From Actinomycetes bacterium (GTDB lineage Bacteria > Actinomycetota > Actinomycetes > Mycobacteriales > Micromonosporaceae): a stretch of DNA of 7,329 nt. The notes below the pieces were generated by a model. The model had not been told where the DNA came from. It did not search any database and saw nothing but the letters and a program-made list of their open reading frames with translations. Below are positions 1 through 5,650 of this stretch, in pieces. Position numbers and translations under genes: made by a program. Each line of letters starts with the position of its first letter. Within the stretch, counting starts at the first letter, position 1. The stretch lies in the NCBI GenBank assembly GCA_023402505.1, contig JAEYGD010000343.1, forward strand, positions 1 to 7,329. Reading direction: 5' to 3'.

Positions 1-1143
1 GCCGACACTGGCGCGCAGCGTCGGGTACGCGCCCGCGTCGCCGACCAGCACACCGCCGAGCAGGGTGCGCGCGTCGTCGGAGAGGACCAGCTTCGCGTAC
101 ACCCGGGTGGCCGGGTCGGTGAACGTCACGTCGAGGCAGCCCTCGGTGGTGCCGTGCGCGTCGCCGAACGAGGCCACGTCCACGCCGAGCAGCTTGAGCT
201 TGGTGGCGGTGTCCGCGCCGGGGAAGGTGGCGGCGCCCCCGACCAGCCGGTCGGCCACCACCTCGGCCATCGCGTACCCGGGCGCGACCAGGCCGTGACA
301 CGTCCCGTCGACCGCCGCGCACTCGCCGACCGCCCAGATCCGCTCGTCGGCGCTGCGGCAGGCCGCGTCGACCAGCACCCCGCCACGGGGGCCGAGCGGC
401 AGGCCGGCCGCCCGGGCCAGCTCGTCGCGGGGCCGGATGCCGGCCGCGACGACGACGAGGTCGGCGTCGACCCGGCTGCCGTCGGTCAGCTCCAGCGCCG
501 CCACCGCACCGTCCGGGCCGGCCCGCAGCGCCCCGGTGGCCGCCCCGAGGTGGCAGGTCACGCCGAGGTCCTCGACGTACCGGCGGAGCAGCGCGCCGCC
601 GGCCGTGTCCACCTGCACCGGCATCAGGCGCGGCGCGAACTCCACCACGCTGGTGGCGAGCCCGAGCAGCCGCAGCGCGTTCGCCGCCTCCAGGCCGAGC
701 AGGCCACCGCCGATCACCGCCCCGGTACGCCGACCCCGCGCGTGGTCCCGGATCGCGGCCAGGTCGTCGAGGGTGCGGTACACGAACACCCCGGGCAGGT
801 CCGTGCCGTCGACCGGCGGTACGAAGGCGTACGAGCCGGTGGCCAGCACCAGGGCGTCGTACGGGTACTCGCCGGCGGCGGTCGACACCACGCGCCGTGC
901 CCGGTCGATCGCGGTGACCCGCTCACCGAGGCGCAGCTCGACGCCGTCGTCCGGCGTGTGCAGGGTCAGCTCGTCCTCGGTCGCACCGGCCAGGAACGCG
1001 GACAGCCGCACCCGGTCGTACGCGGGCCTGCTCTCCTCGCCGAGCACGGTGACCCGCCAGCGGCCGTCGGCGTCACGGGCCCGCAACGCGTCCACGAACC
1101 GCTGCCCGACCATGCCGTTGCCGACGACGACCAGTTGCCTCAT
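1..1143 (-). CDS. nirB: Assimilatory NAD(P)H nitrite reductase large subunit, N-terminal 381 residues (partial)
   Basis: NirB reduces nitrite to ammonium in the cytoplasm using NAD(P)H, FAD, Fe-S clusters and siroheme. Only the flavin/NAD module is in the window. The [2Fe-2S], 4Fe-4S and siroheme domains would lie beyond position 1, since the family usually runs to about 830-850 residues. Visible motifs are the FAD-binding GNGMVG at residues 8-13, RPAYDRVRLS at 39-48, ATGS at 101-104, the NAD-binding GGGLLGLEAANAL at 145-157, the second FAD motif AVGECA at 271-276, and the NirB-typical stretch TKLKLLGVDVASFGD at 314-328. The ATG (1143-1141) overlaps the TGA of the upstream flavoprotein gene as ATGA. 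A GGAGG (1151-1155 in the complement) sits 7 nt before it, which fixes the start. The frame stays open to the window edge. The family call is firm; what follows downstream (nirD or others) cannot be seen. Confidence 0.95.
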   Translation of the reverse strand, partial: MRQLVVVGNGMVGQRFVDALRARDADGRWRVTVLGEESRPAYDRVRLSAFLAGATEDELTLHTPDDGVELRLGERVTAIDRARRVVSTAAGEYPYDALVLATGSYAFVPPVDGTDLPGVFVYRTLDDLAAIRDHARGRRTGAVIGGGLLGLEAANALRLLGLATSVVEFAPRLMPVQVDTAGGALLRRYVEDLGVTCHLGAATGALRAGPDGAVAALELTDGSRVDADLVVVAAGIRPRDELARAAGLPLGPRGGVLVDAACRSADERIWAVGECAAVDGTCHGLVAPGYAMAEVVADRLVGGAATFPGADTATKLKLLGVDVASFGDAHGTTEGCLDVTFTDPATRVYAKLVLSDDARTLLGGVLVGDAGAYPTLRASVG

Positions 1144-2579
1144 CGTTCCACCTCCACCGAGTCCACCTCGGACAGCCACCCGACGATGCCGGCGACGGCG
1201 TCCCGGCAGCCGCCGCAGCCCGTACCGGCCCGGGTCGCCGCCACCACCGCGTCGACCGTCCGGGCCCCGGAACGCCAGCGGCGCACCAGCGTTCCCTTGC
1301 TGACGTTGTTGCACTGGCAGACCGTCGCCGCGTCCGGCATCAGCGCCGGTGTCGCGGCCGGTTCGGCGGGGGCCGCGCCGAACGACCGGCCGAGCAGCAG
1401 CGACCGCCGGTCGGCGGGCACCGGCTGCCCCCGGTCGAACAGTTGGATGACCCTGCCCACGGCCGGGTTGTCGCCGAGCAGGATCGCGCTGGTCAGCCGC
1501 TCGTCGTGGATGCGCAGCCGGGCGTACGTGCCCCGGGCCGGGTCGGCGAAGGTCAGTTCCTCGCCGGGCCCGTCGCCGCCGGGGTCGCCCATCGCGGCCA
1601 GGTCGATGCCGGCCGCCTTGAGCCGGGTGACCACCGGTCTCGGCCGGTACCGGGCCAGCGGGTCCTCCCCGGTGAGCACCTGGGCCAGCACCCGCGCCTG
1701 CGCCCACGCCGGGGCGACCAGGCCGGTCAGGGTGCCGTCGTGCTGGGCACAGTCGCCGAGCGCCGAGACGTGCCGGTCGCTGGTCCGCAGCCGGTCGTCC
1801 ACGAGCACGCCCCGCTCGACGGCCAGGCCGGCCGCCGCGGCGAGCGCGGTGTCGGGGCGTACCCCGCAGGACAGCACGAGCAGGTCGGCGTCGAGCGACC
1901 GGCCGTCGGCCAGGTCGAGGCGGACGCCGTGCGCGTCGGCGGCCACCCCGGTGGCGGGGACCGCCAGGTGGGTGGTCACGCCGAGTCCGGCGAGCGTCCG
2001 CGCGAGCACGGCGGCGCCCGGTGGGTCGAGCTGCCGTTCCATCAGGTACGGCACCGGGTGCACCACCGCCACGTCGAGTCCCCGGGCGGCGAGTCCCCGG
2101 GCGGCCTCCAGGCCGAGCAGCCCACCGCCGAGCACCAGGACGCGGCGGGCCCGCCCGGCCACGGCGAGGATGCGCCGGCAGTCGTCGAGGGTGCGGAACG
2201 GCACCACCCGGTCCGGCAGTCGCGGGCCGTCGAGTCCGGCCAGCGGCGGCACGAGGGCGCGGCTGCCGGTGGCGAGCACTAGGTGGTCGTACCGGATCCG
2301 GTCGCCGTCGTCGGTGCGGACCTCCCGCCCGGCCCGGTCGACGGCCGTGACGGTCACCCCGGTCCGCAGGTCCACCCCCTGCCCGGCGACCTCGGCCAGC
2401 TCCACGTCGGGCTCGCCGATCCGCCCGGCGAGCAGCGCGGAGAGCATGATCCGGTTGTACGCGCGGTGCGGCTCGGCCCCGAGCACGGTGACCTTCCGGT
2501 CCCCGCCCCGCGCGTGCAGCTCACCGGCGAGCCGGGCGCCGGCCATCCCGTTGCCGACGATCACGATCCGCTCGGTCAC
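1140..2579 (-). CDS. FAD/NAD(P)-dependent oxidoreductase with C-terminal BFD [2Fe-2S] domain; probable electron donor to nitrate reductase
   Basis: This 479-residue flavoprotein is probably the diaphorase that delivers NAD(P)H electrons to the neighbouring nitrate reductase, comparable in role to NasB/NasC-type partners. Residues 5-14 contain the FAD-binding IVIVGNGMAG. ATGS is at 103-106, the NAD-binding LVLGGGLLGLEAA at 148-160, and the second FAD motif ALGDCA at 273-278. After a Pro/Ala-rich linker (about 400-416), residues 420-470 form a BFD-like domain with C421, C423, C455 and C458 (CxC-x31-CxxC), which should bind [2Fe-2S]. The GTG start (2579-2577) overlaps the nitrate reductase TGA as GTGA. 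A G-rich stretch resembling GGTGGGG lies just upstream and is a modest ribosome site. The last codon overlaps nirB. The N-terminal two thirds resemble the NirB N-terminus (shared GNGM, RTLDD, GGGLLGLEAA), but the protein ends after BFD and has no siroheme module, so it is not a second NirB. The exact partner is inferred from context. Confidence 0.88.
   Translation of the reverse strand: MTERIVIVGNGMAGARLAGELHARGGDRKVTVLGAEPHRAYNRIMLSALLAGRIGEPDVELAEVAGQGVDLRTGVTVTAVDRAGREVRTDDGDRIRYDHLVLATGSRALVPPLAGLDGPRLPDRVVPFRTLDDCRRILAVAGRARRVLVLGGGLLGLEAARGLAARGLDVAVVHPVPYLMERQLDPPGAAVLARTLAGLGVTTHLAVPATGVAADAHGVRLDLADGRSLDADLLVLSCGVRPDTALAAAAGLAVERGVLVDDRLRTSDRHVSALGDCAQHDGTLTGLVAPAWAQARVLAQVLTGEDPLARYRPRPVVTRLKAAGIDLAAMGDPGGDGPGEELTFADPARGTYARLRIHDERLTSAILLGDNPAVGRVIQLFDRGQPVPADRRSLLLGRSFGAAPAEPAATPALMPDAATVCQCNNVSKGTLVRRWRSGARTVDAVVAATRAGTGCGGCRDAVAGIVGWLSEVDSVEVER
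1151..1155 (-). promoter_or_regulatory. Shine-Dalgarno site of nirB
   Basis: In the complement, GGAGG lies 7 nt upstream of the nirB ATG, inside the last codons of the preceding flavoprotein gene. It supports this start and, with the ATGA overlap, suggests ribosomes can both re-initiate and enter de novo at nirB. Confidence 0.7.
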
Positions 2580-4720
2580 GGCCGCCCCACCCTCTCCACG
2601 CGTACGGCGCAGACCTTGAATTCCGGCATCCCGGAGACCGGGTCGACGGCGTCGTTGGTGACCGAGTTGGCGCGGGCGGCGCCACCCCAGTGGAACGGCG
2701 CGAAGACGGTGTCCGGGCGGATCGCCGGGCTGAGCCGGGCCGGCGCGACCATCTCGCCGCGCCGGGAGACCACCCGGACCGGTTCGCCGTCGGCCACCCC
2801 GAGCCGGCCGGCCAGGTCGGGGTGCAGCTCCACGAAGGCCTCCGGGGCGGCCCTGCGCAGCGCCGGCACCCGCCGGGTCTGGGCGCCCGACTGGTACTGC
2901 GCGAGCACCCGGCCGGTGGTGAAGTGCAGCGGGTACGCGTCGCACACCTCCTCGGCGGGGGGCCGGTGCTCGACGACGTGGAACCGGGCCCGCCCGTCGG
3001 GGGTGGGGAAACGCTCCCCGAACAGCCGGGGCGTGTCCGGCCCGTCGGGGTCCGGGCAGGGCCAGTACGCGCCGTCGTGCGCGTCGATCCGCTCCCAGGT
3101 GATCCCGGCGTAGTCGGCGATGCCGCCGGCCGACGCCCGCCGCAGCTCGTCGAACACCGCCGCCGGTCCGGGTGGCAGGAAGCGCCCCGCGACGCCGGAC
3201 CGGGCCGGGTCCGGGCCGGCCAGGCGGGCGGCGAGGTCGGCGAGGATCGCCAGGTCGGTGCGGACGCCGGGGGGCGGCTCGCGCAGCGCCCTGCGGCGCA
3301 GGACGCGACCCTCCAGGTTGGTCATCGTGCCGTCCTCCTCGGCCCACTGGGCGGTCGGCAGCACCACGTCGGCGAGCGCGGCCGTCTCGGAGAGCAGGAG
3401 GTCGGCGACCACCAGCAGGTCCAGGTCGCGCAGCCGGCCCTCGATCCGGGCGGCCCGGGGCGCGGAGACCACCGGGTTGGAGCCGAAGACCAGCAGCGCC
3501 TTCGGCCCGTCCGGGGTGCCGAGCGAGTCGAGCAGCCGGTACGCGGGAACCCCCGGGCCGGGCAGGTCCTCGGGCGGGACGCCCCACACACCGGCCACGT
3601 GTGCCCGGGCGGCGGGGTCGTCGATGCGGCGGTAACCGGGGAGCTGGTCGGCTTTCTGCCCGTGCTCCCGGCCACCCTGGCCGTTGCCCTGTCCGGTCAG
3701 GCAGCCGTACCCGGAGCCGGGGCGGCCGGGCAGGCCGAGGGCGAGGGCCAGGTTGACGTACGCGGTGACCGTGTCGACGCCCTTGGCGTGCTGCTCGGCG
3801 CCGCGTGCGGTGAGGATGACGGCCCGCTCGGCGCCGCCCAGTGCCCGGGCGGTCGCCTCCAGGTCGGCCACCGGCACGCCGGAGAGCGCTTCGGCGCGGG
3901 CCGGCCACCAGCCGGCGACGGCCCGGCGGACGTCCTCGAAGCCGGTGGTGCGGGCGGCGACGTAGTCCCGGTCGACGAGCCCTTCGGTGAGCGCGATGTG
4001 CAGCAGGGCGTTCGCGACGGCCAGGTCGGTGCCGGGCAGGGGTTGCAGGTGCAGGTCGGCGAGGCGGGCGGTGGCGGTGGCCCGGGGGTCGACGACGATG
4101 AGTTTCCCGCCGCGGCGGCGCTGCTCGGTGAGCCAGCGTACGAGTGGGGGCATCGTCTCGGCGGGGTTCGCGCCGACCAGCAGCAGGGTGTCGGCCGTTC
4201 CCAGGTCGGACAGCGGGAAGGGCAGGCCCCGGTCGACGCCGAAGGCGCGCATCCCGGCGGCCGCCGCCGAGGACATGCAGAAGCGTCCGTTGTAGTCGAC
4301 GTGCCGGGTCCGCAGCGCCACCCGGGCGAACTTTCCCAGGGCGTACGCCTTCTCGTTGGTGAGGCCGCCGCCGCCGAAGACGGCGACCGCGTCGCGGCCG
4401 GATCCGGACTGGACGGTGCGGATGCCCGCCACGACGCGGTCCAGGGCGGCGTCCCAGCTGGCCGGGCGCAGCTCGCCGCTGGCCGGGTCGCGCAGCAGGG
4501 GGGTGGTGAGCCGCTCGGGGTGGTCGAGCAGGTCGGCGGCGGTCCAGCCCTTCTGGCACAGGCCGCCCCGGTTGGTGGGGAACTGCCGGGGGAGCACGGT
4601 CACCCGGCCGTCGTCCTCGCGCAGCGTCATGCCGCACTGCAGCGCGCAGTACGGGCAGTGCGTCGCCGCTTCCCGGGGCGCCGGCCCCGGTGCTGTCGCG
4701 GGTCGTGCACTGTGTGTCAT
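2576..4720 (-). CDS. nasA: Assimilatory nitrate reductase catalytic subunit (molybdopterin oxidoreductase)
   Basis: This 714-residue Mo-bis-MGD enzyme reduces nitrate to nitrite in the cytoplasm. It is equivalent to proteins called NasA, NasC or NarB in other species. The N-terminus carries a [4Fe-4S] motif C22-x2-C25-x3-C29-x25-C55, followed by the conserved KG at 57-58. The probable Mo ligand is C148 in the motif NGRFCMSSA (144-152), as in Nas/Nap enzymes. Further conserved blocks are GANPAETMPP (183-192), the molybdopterin region around VFGSNP (411-416), and TGRVLAQYQSGAQTRR (602-617) at the start of the C-terminal molydopterin-dinucleotide-binding domain, which ends near residue 705. No Tat signal is present, which argues against a periplasmic NapA. 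There is no C-terminal BFD domain as in the longer Klebsiella-type NasA; that domain is on the next gene. The ATG at 4720 lies 24 nt from a GlnR-like box and has no clear Shine-Dalgarno, so the mRNA may be leaderless. The last codons overlap the flavoprotein start by 4 nt. Confidence 0.93.
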   Translation of the reverse strand: MTHSARPATAPGPAPREAATHCPYCALQCGMTLREDDGRVTVLPRQFPTNRGGLCQKGWTAADLLDHPERLTTPLLRDPASGELRPASWDAALDRVVAGIRTVQSGSGRDAVAVFGGGGLTNEKAYALGKFARVALRTRHVDYNGRFCMSSAAAAGMRAFGVDRGLPFPLSDLGTADTLLLVGANPAETMPPLVRWLTEQRRRGGKLIVVDPRATATARLADLHLQPLPGTDLAVANALLHIALTEGLVDRDYVAARTTGFEDVRRAVAGWWPARAEALSGVPVADLEATARALGGAERAVILTARGAEQHAKGVDTVTAYVNLALALGLPGRPGSGYGCLTGQGNGQGGREHGQKADQLPGYRRIDDPAARAHVAGVWGVPPEDLPGPGVPAYRLLDSLGTPDGPKALLVFGSNPVVSAPRAARIEGRLRDLDLLVVADLLLSETAALADVVLPTAQWAEEDGTMTNLEGRVLRRRALREPPPGVRTDLAILADLAARLAGPDPARSGVAGRFLPPGPAAVFDELRRASAGGIADYAGITWERIDAHDGAYWPCPDPDGPDTPRLFGERFPTPDGRARFHVVEHRPPAEEVCDAYPLHFTTGRVLAQYQSGAQTRRVPALRRAAPEAFVELHPDLAGRLGVADGEPVRVVSRRGEMVAPARLSPAIRPDTVFAPFHWGGAARANSVTNDAVDPVSGMPEFKVCAVRVERVGRP

Positions 4721-4744
4721 GCCCGAGAAGCGTGCCGTCGGGCG

Positions 4745-4782
4745 GTTTCCGGTCCGGGTCCCGTTTGTTTCGGTCCTGTCAA
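4745..4782 (-). promoter_or_regulatory. Probable GlnR box of the nitrate reductase operon
   Basis: Read on the minus strand the element is TTGAC, 6 nt, GAAAC, 6 nt, GACCC, 6 nt, GAAAC. The known actinobacterial GlnR consensus is gTnAC-n6-GaAAc repeated with a further 6-nt gap. Here both GAAAC half-sites are perfect, the first a-site matches at its core, the second a-site is weak, and all three spacings are exact. GlnR activates nitrate and nitrite assimilation genes in Streptomyces and Mycobacterium under nitrogen limitation, so the location fits. The initial TTGACA also looks like a -35 hexamer, but no -10 stands 16-19 nt downstream of it. A weak -10 candidate, CACGCT (4734-4729 on the minus strand), lies between the box and the ATG. 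Confidence 0.7.
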
Positions 4783-4830
4783 GAGCGGTTCACTCCGCAC
4801 CGGGGCAGCGCGCCGGTCGGAGCCCGCGCC

Positions 4831-4864
4831 GGTGCGCGGCTCCGGTAGGTGCGCGGCTCCGGTA
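4831..4864. repeat. Perfect 17-bp tandem duplication in the divergent intergenic region
   Basis: The unit GGTGCGCGGCTCCGGTA occurs twice back to back with no mismatch (4831-4847 and 4848-4864). It lies in the non-coding gap between the nitrate reductase start (4720) and the antitoxin start (4938). It lies outside the GlnR-like box and upstream of the antitoxin promoter. It could be a recent slippage duplication or a paired protein-binding site; the sequence alone does not decide. Confidence 0.85.
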
Positions 4865-4900
4865 CCCCGCCGACGGCCGGGCAGGCCGGCGCGACGAGGG

Positions 4901-4937
4901 ATGACTGGTGGTCATACCAACGGGTACGCTGAGCGGC
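4901..4937 (+). promoter_or_regulatory. Predicted promoter and operator of the toxin-antitoxin pair
   Basis: A -35-like ATGACT (4901-4906) and a -10-like TACGCT (4925-4930) are separated by 18 nt. The predicted transcription start falls at or next to the antitoxin ATG (4938), implying a leaderless transcript, which is common in actinobacteria. Between the two hexamers lies the short palindrome TGGT-CAT-ACCA (4909-4919). This is a plausible operator for autorepression by the ribbon-helix-helix antitoxin. The promoter hexamers are recognisable but not strong. Confidence 0.45.
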
Positions 4938-5195
4938 ATGACTGCCAAGGTGACCCTGTCGTTCTCGGACGAGACGATCGAGGAGGCCCGGCGGTTCGCC
5001 AAGCGCGAAGGGCTCTCCCTGTCCGCCTGGATGGACCAGGCCGCCCGGGAGAAGGCGCTGCGCGAGGTCTTCGCCGCCCACGCCGACGCCGTCGGTCGGG
5101 CCGGCCTCGACCTGGAGTCGGCCGCCCTCGCCGACGCCCAGGAGGTGGGCCTGGTCGACGACCTGCTCTTCGGCGGTCGCCCGCGTGTTGCGTAG
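4938..5195 (+). CDS. Ribbon-helix-helix antitoxin of a type II toxin-antitoxin pair
   Basis: This 85-residue protein has a typical ribbon-helix-helix N-terminus: a short beta strand (KVTLSFS, 4-10), helix one (about 11-24), a turn at EGLS, and helix two (about 27-45). A longer acidic C-terminal tail rich in Ala, Asp and Glu would wrap the toxin. Such antitoxins neutralise their toxin and repress their own promoter. A longer reading from ATG 4908 adds ten residues of no antitoxin character and would begin inside the palindrome of the predicted operator; ATG 4938 begins directly at the conserved strand and is preferred. The gene overlaps the toxin start by 11 nt, the usual coupled layout. It is the only plausible partner of the next gene, and is unrelated in function to the flanking nitrate genes. 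Confidence 0.85.
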   Translation: MTAKVTLSFSDETIEEARRFAKREGLSLSAWMDQAAREKALREVFAAHADAVGRAGLDLESAALADAQEVGLVDDLLFGGRPRVA

Positions 5196-5478
5196 GGGCG
5201 AGGTCTGGCGCATCTCCGGCGCCCGCGAGCGGCTGGGCCTGGTCGTCAGCTCCGACGTCTACAACTCCACCGCGGTGCCCATCGTGATCGTCGCGGAGGT
5301 GGTCGAGGCGGCGCTGCTGCGCGACTCGCCCCTCGCGGTGCCGATGGGGGAGCGGGTGGTGATGCCCGACCGGCTCTCCTCGCCCATGAAGAAGTGGTTC
5401 ACCGAGTGCGTGGACGTGGCCGACACCGCGACCATGCAGCGGGTGGGCCGGGCGCTGCGGATCCTCCAGCAGCTCTGA
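5185..5478 (+). CDS. MazF/PemK-like toxin, divergent active site
   Basis: MazF/PemK toxins are small SH3-like endoribonucleases that cleave mRNA. This 97-residue protein keeps the family N-terminus RRGEVW (3-8) and the LVVSSDVYN block (19-27), with Arg16 aligning by eye to the catalytic Arg of MazF. The family's usual Pro after this Arg is Leu. The Thr normally closing the VAPIT-like strand appears to be Val (VIVAEVV, 34-40), and the QIR-type loop before the last helix is replaced by RLSSPMKKWF (63-72). It may therefore cleave a different target or be weak; this is inference from hand alignment. The start is GTG 5185, or TTG 5188 one codon later. Both overlap the antitoxin, and only a GGCGG (5172-5176) serves as a weak ribosome site, so translational coupling is likely. 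A GC-rich hairpin follows 12 nt after the stop. Confidence 0.8.
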   Translation: MLRRGEVWRISGARERLGLVVSSDVYNSTAVPIVIVAEVVEAALLRDSPLAVPMGERVVMPDRLSSPMKKWFTECVDVADTATMQRVGRALRILQQL

Positions 5479-5490
5479 GCGTCTCCTTCT

Positions 5491-5514
5491 CACCGGCCGG
5501 CCGGCGGCCCGGTG
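5491..5514 (+). terminator. GC-rich hairpin after the toxin gene, possible terminator without T tract
   Basis: CACCGG (5491-5496) pairs with CCGGTG (5509-5514). Inside it CCG (5497-5499) pairs with CGG (5505-5507), leaving one bulged C and a 5-nt loop, for a 9-bp GC-rich stem. No run of T follows, as in many actinobacterial hairpin terminators. The last bases of the stem can alternatively form CGGTG-CGAT-CACCG (5510-5523), so two exclusive structures exist. Termination is inferred. Confidence 0.45.
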
Positions 5515-5522
5515 CGATCACC

Positions 5523-5576
5523 GTTGCCTGCCGGAATTCGTCGACGAACGCTCCGGTAACGGCGGCTGCCTAGCTT
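5523..5576 (+). promoter_or_regulatory. Predicted narK promoter with a degenerate GlnR-like element and palindrome
   Basis: A -10-like TAGCTT (5571-5576) has no good -35, as expected for an activated promoter. Upstream, pentamers GTTGC (5523), GAATT (5534), CGAAC (5545) and GTAAC (5556) are spaced 11 nt apart, the GlnR period, but each deviates from consensus. The minus strand gives one perfect a-site, GTTAC. The same stretch contains the perfect 12-bp palindrome TTCGTCGACGAA (5537-5548), which could instead bind another dimeric regulator. The distance from the box to the predicted start (about -60 to -23) is close to that inferred for the nitrate reductase gene. Confidence 0.35.
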
Positions 5577-5577
5577 T

Positions 5578-5638
5578 CGGCCGGGATCGCTCGACCCGGC
5601 CGGACCGGTGTCGCGCGTCCGCTACGCCGCCCGGCCGG
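5578..5638 (+). other. Structured narK leader with two alternative pairings
   Basis: CGGCCGGG (5578-5585) is complementary to CCCGGCCG at 5595-5602, giving an 8-bp stem with a 9-nt loop. The 9-mer CCCGGCCGG is repeated exactly at 5630-5638, directly against the narK ribosome site, so the same upstream arm could pair there instead. Whether the full arm is transcribed depends on the true transcription start, predicted near 5583. A regulatory role is speculative. Confidence 0.35.
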
Positions 5639-5644
5639 AAGGAG
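5639..5644 (+). promoter_or_regulatory. Shine-Dalgarno site of narK
   Basis: AAGGAG lies 6 nt before the ATG at 5651, the strongest ribosome site in the window. It selects ATG 5651 over the second in-frame ATG at 5657. Confidence 0.8.
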
Positions 5645-5650
5645 CACCCG

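Noticed and set aside
2083..2113. 15-bp direct repeat GAGTCCCCGGGCGGC inside the flavoprotein gene
   Set aside because: It is an in-frame duplication giving two ARGLA-like units in a helix after the NAD motif. It is compatible with normal folding and not evidence of a separate element.
154..2619. Very long plus-strand open frame (821 codons) opposite nirB and the flavoprotein gene
   Set aside because: Its product is Arg/Pro/Ser/Ala-rich with no domain signature, and it lies antisense to two clearly recognised genes. It is a GC-bias artefact.
2580..4637. Upstream extension of the flavoprotein frame to ATG 4637
   Set aside because: The extra 686 residues are an Arg/Pro-rich shadow of the nitrate reductase. 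Flavoprotein homology begins at GTG 2579 beside a GTGA overlap.
4777..4782. TTGACA on the minus strand as a consensus -35 hexamer
   Set aside because: No acceptable -10 lies 16-19 nt downstream; the bases are better explained as the first half-site of the GlnR-like box.
4785..4798. GCGG-TTCACT-CCGC as a PhoP (PHO) box
   Set aside because: Only one GTTCAC-like unit is present, while PHO boxes need direct repeats. The 4-bp inverted repeat is too short to claim.
4779..5213. Minus-strand 144-codon open frame over the control region and antitoxin
   Set aside because: It has no recognisable domain and is antisense to a well-supported ribbon-helix-helix gene.
2690..5287. Plus-strand open frame of 865 codons opposite the nitrate reductase and across the control region
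   Set aside because: It has low-complexity composition and no motifs, and it runs through the intergenic region and both toxin-antitoxin genes in another frame.
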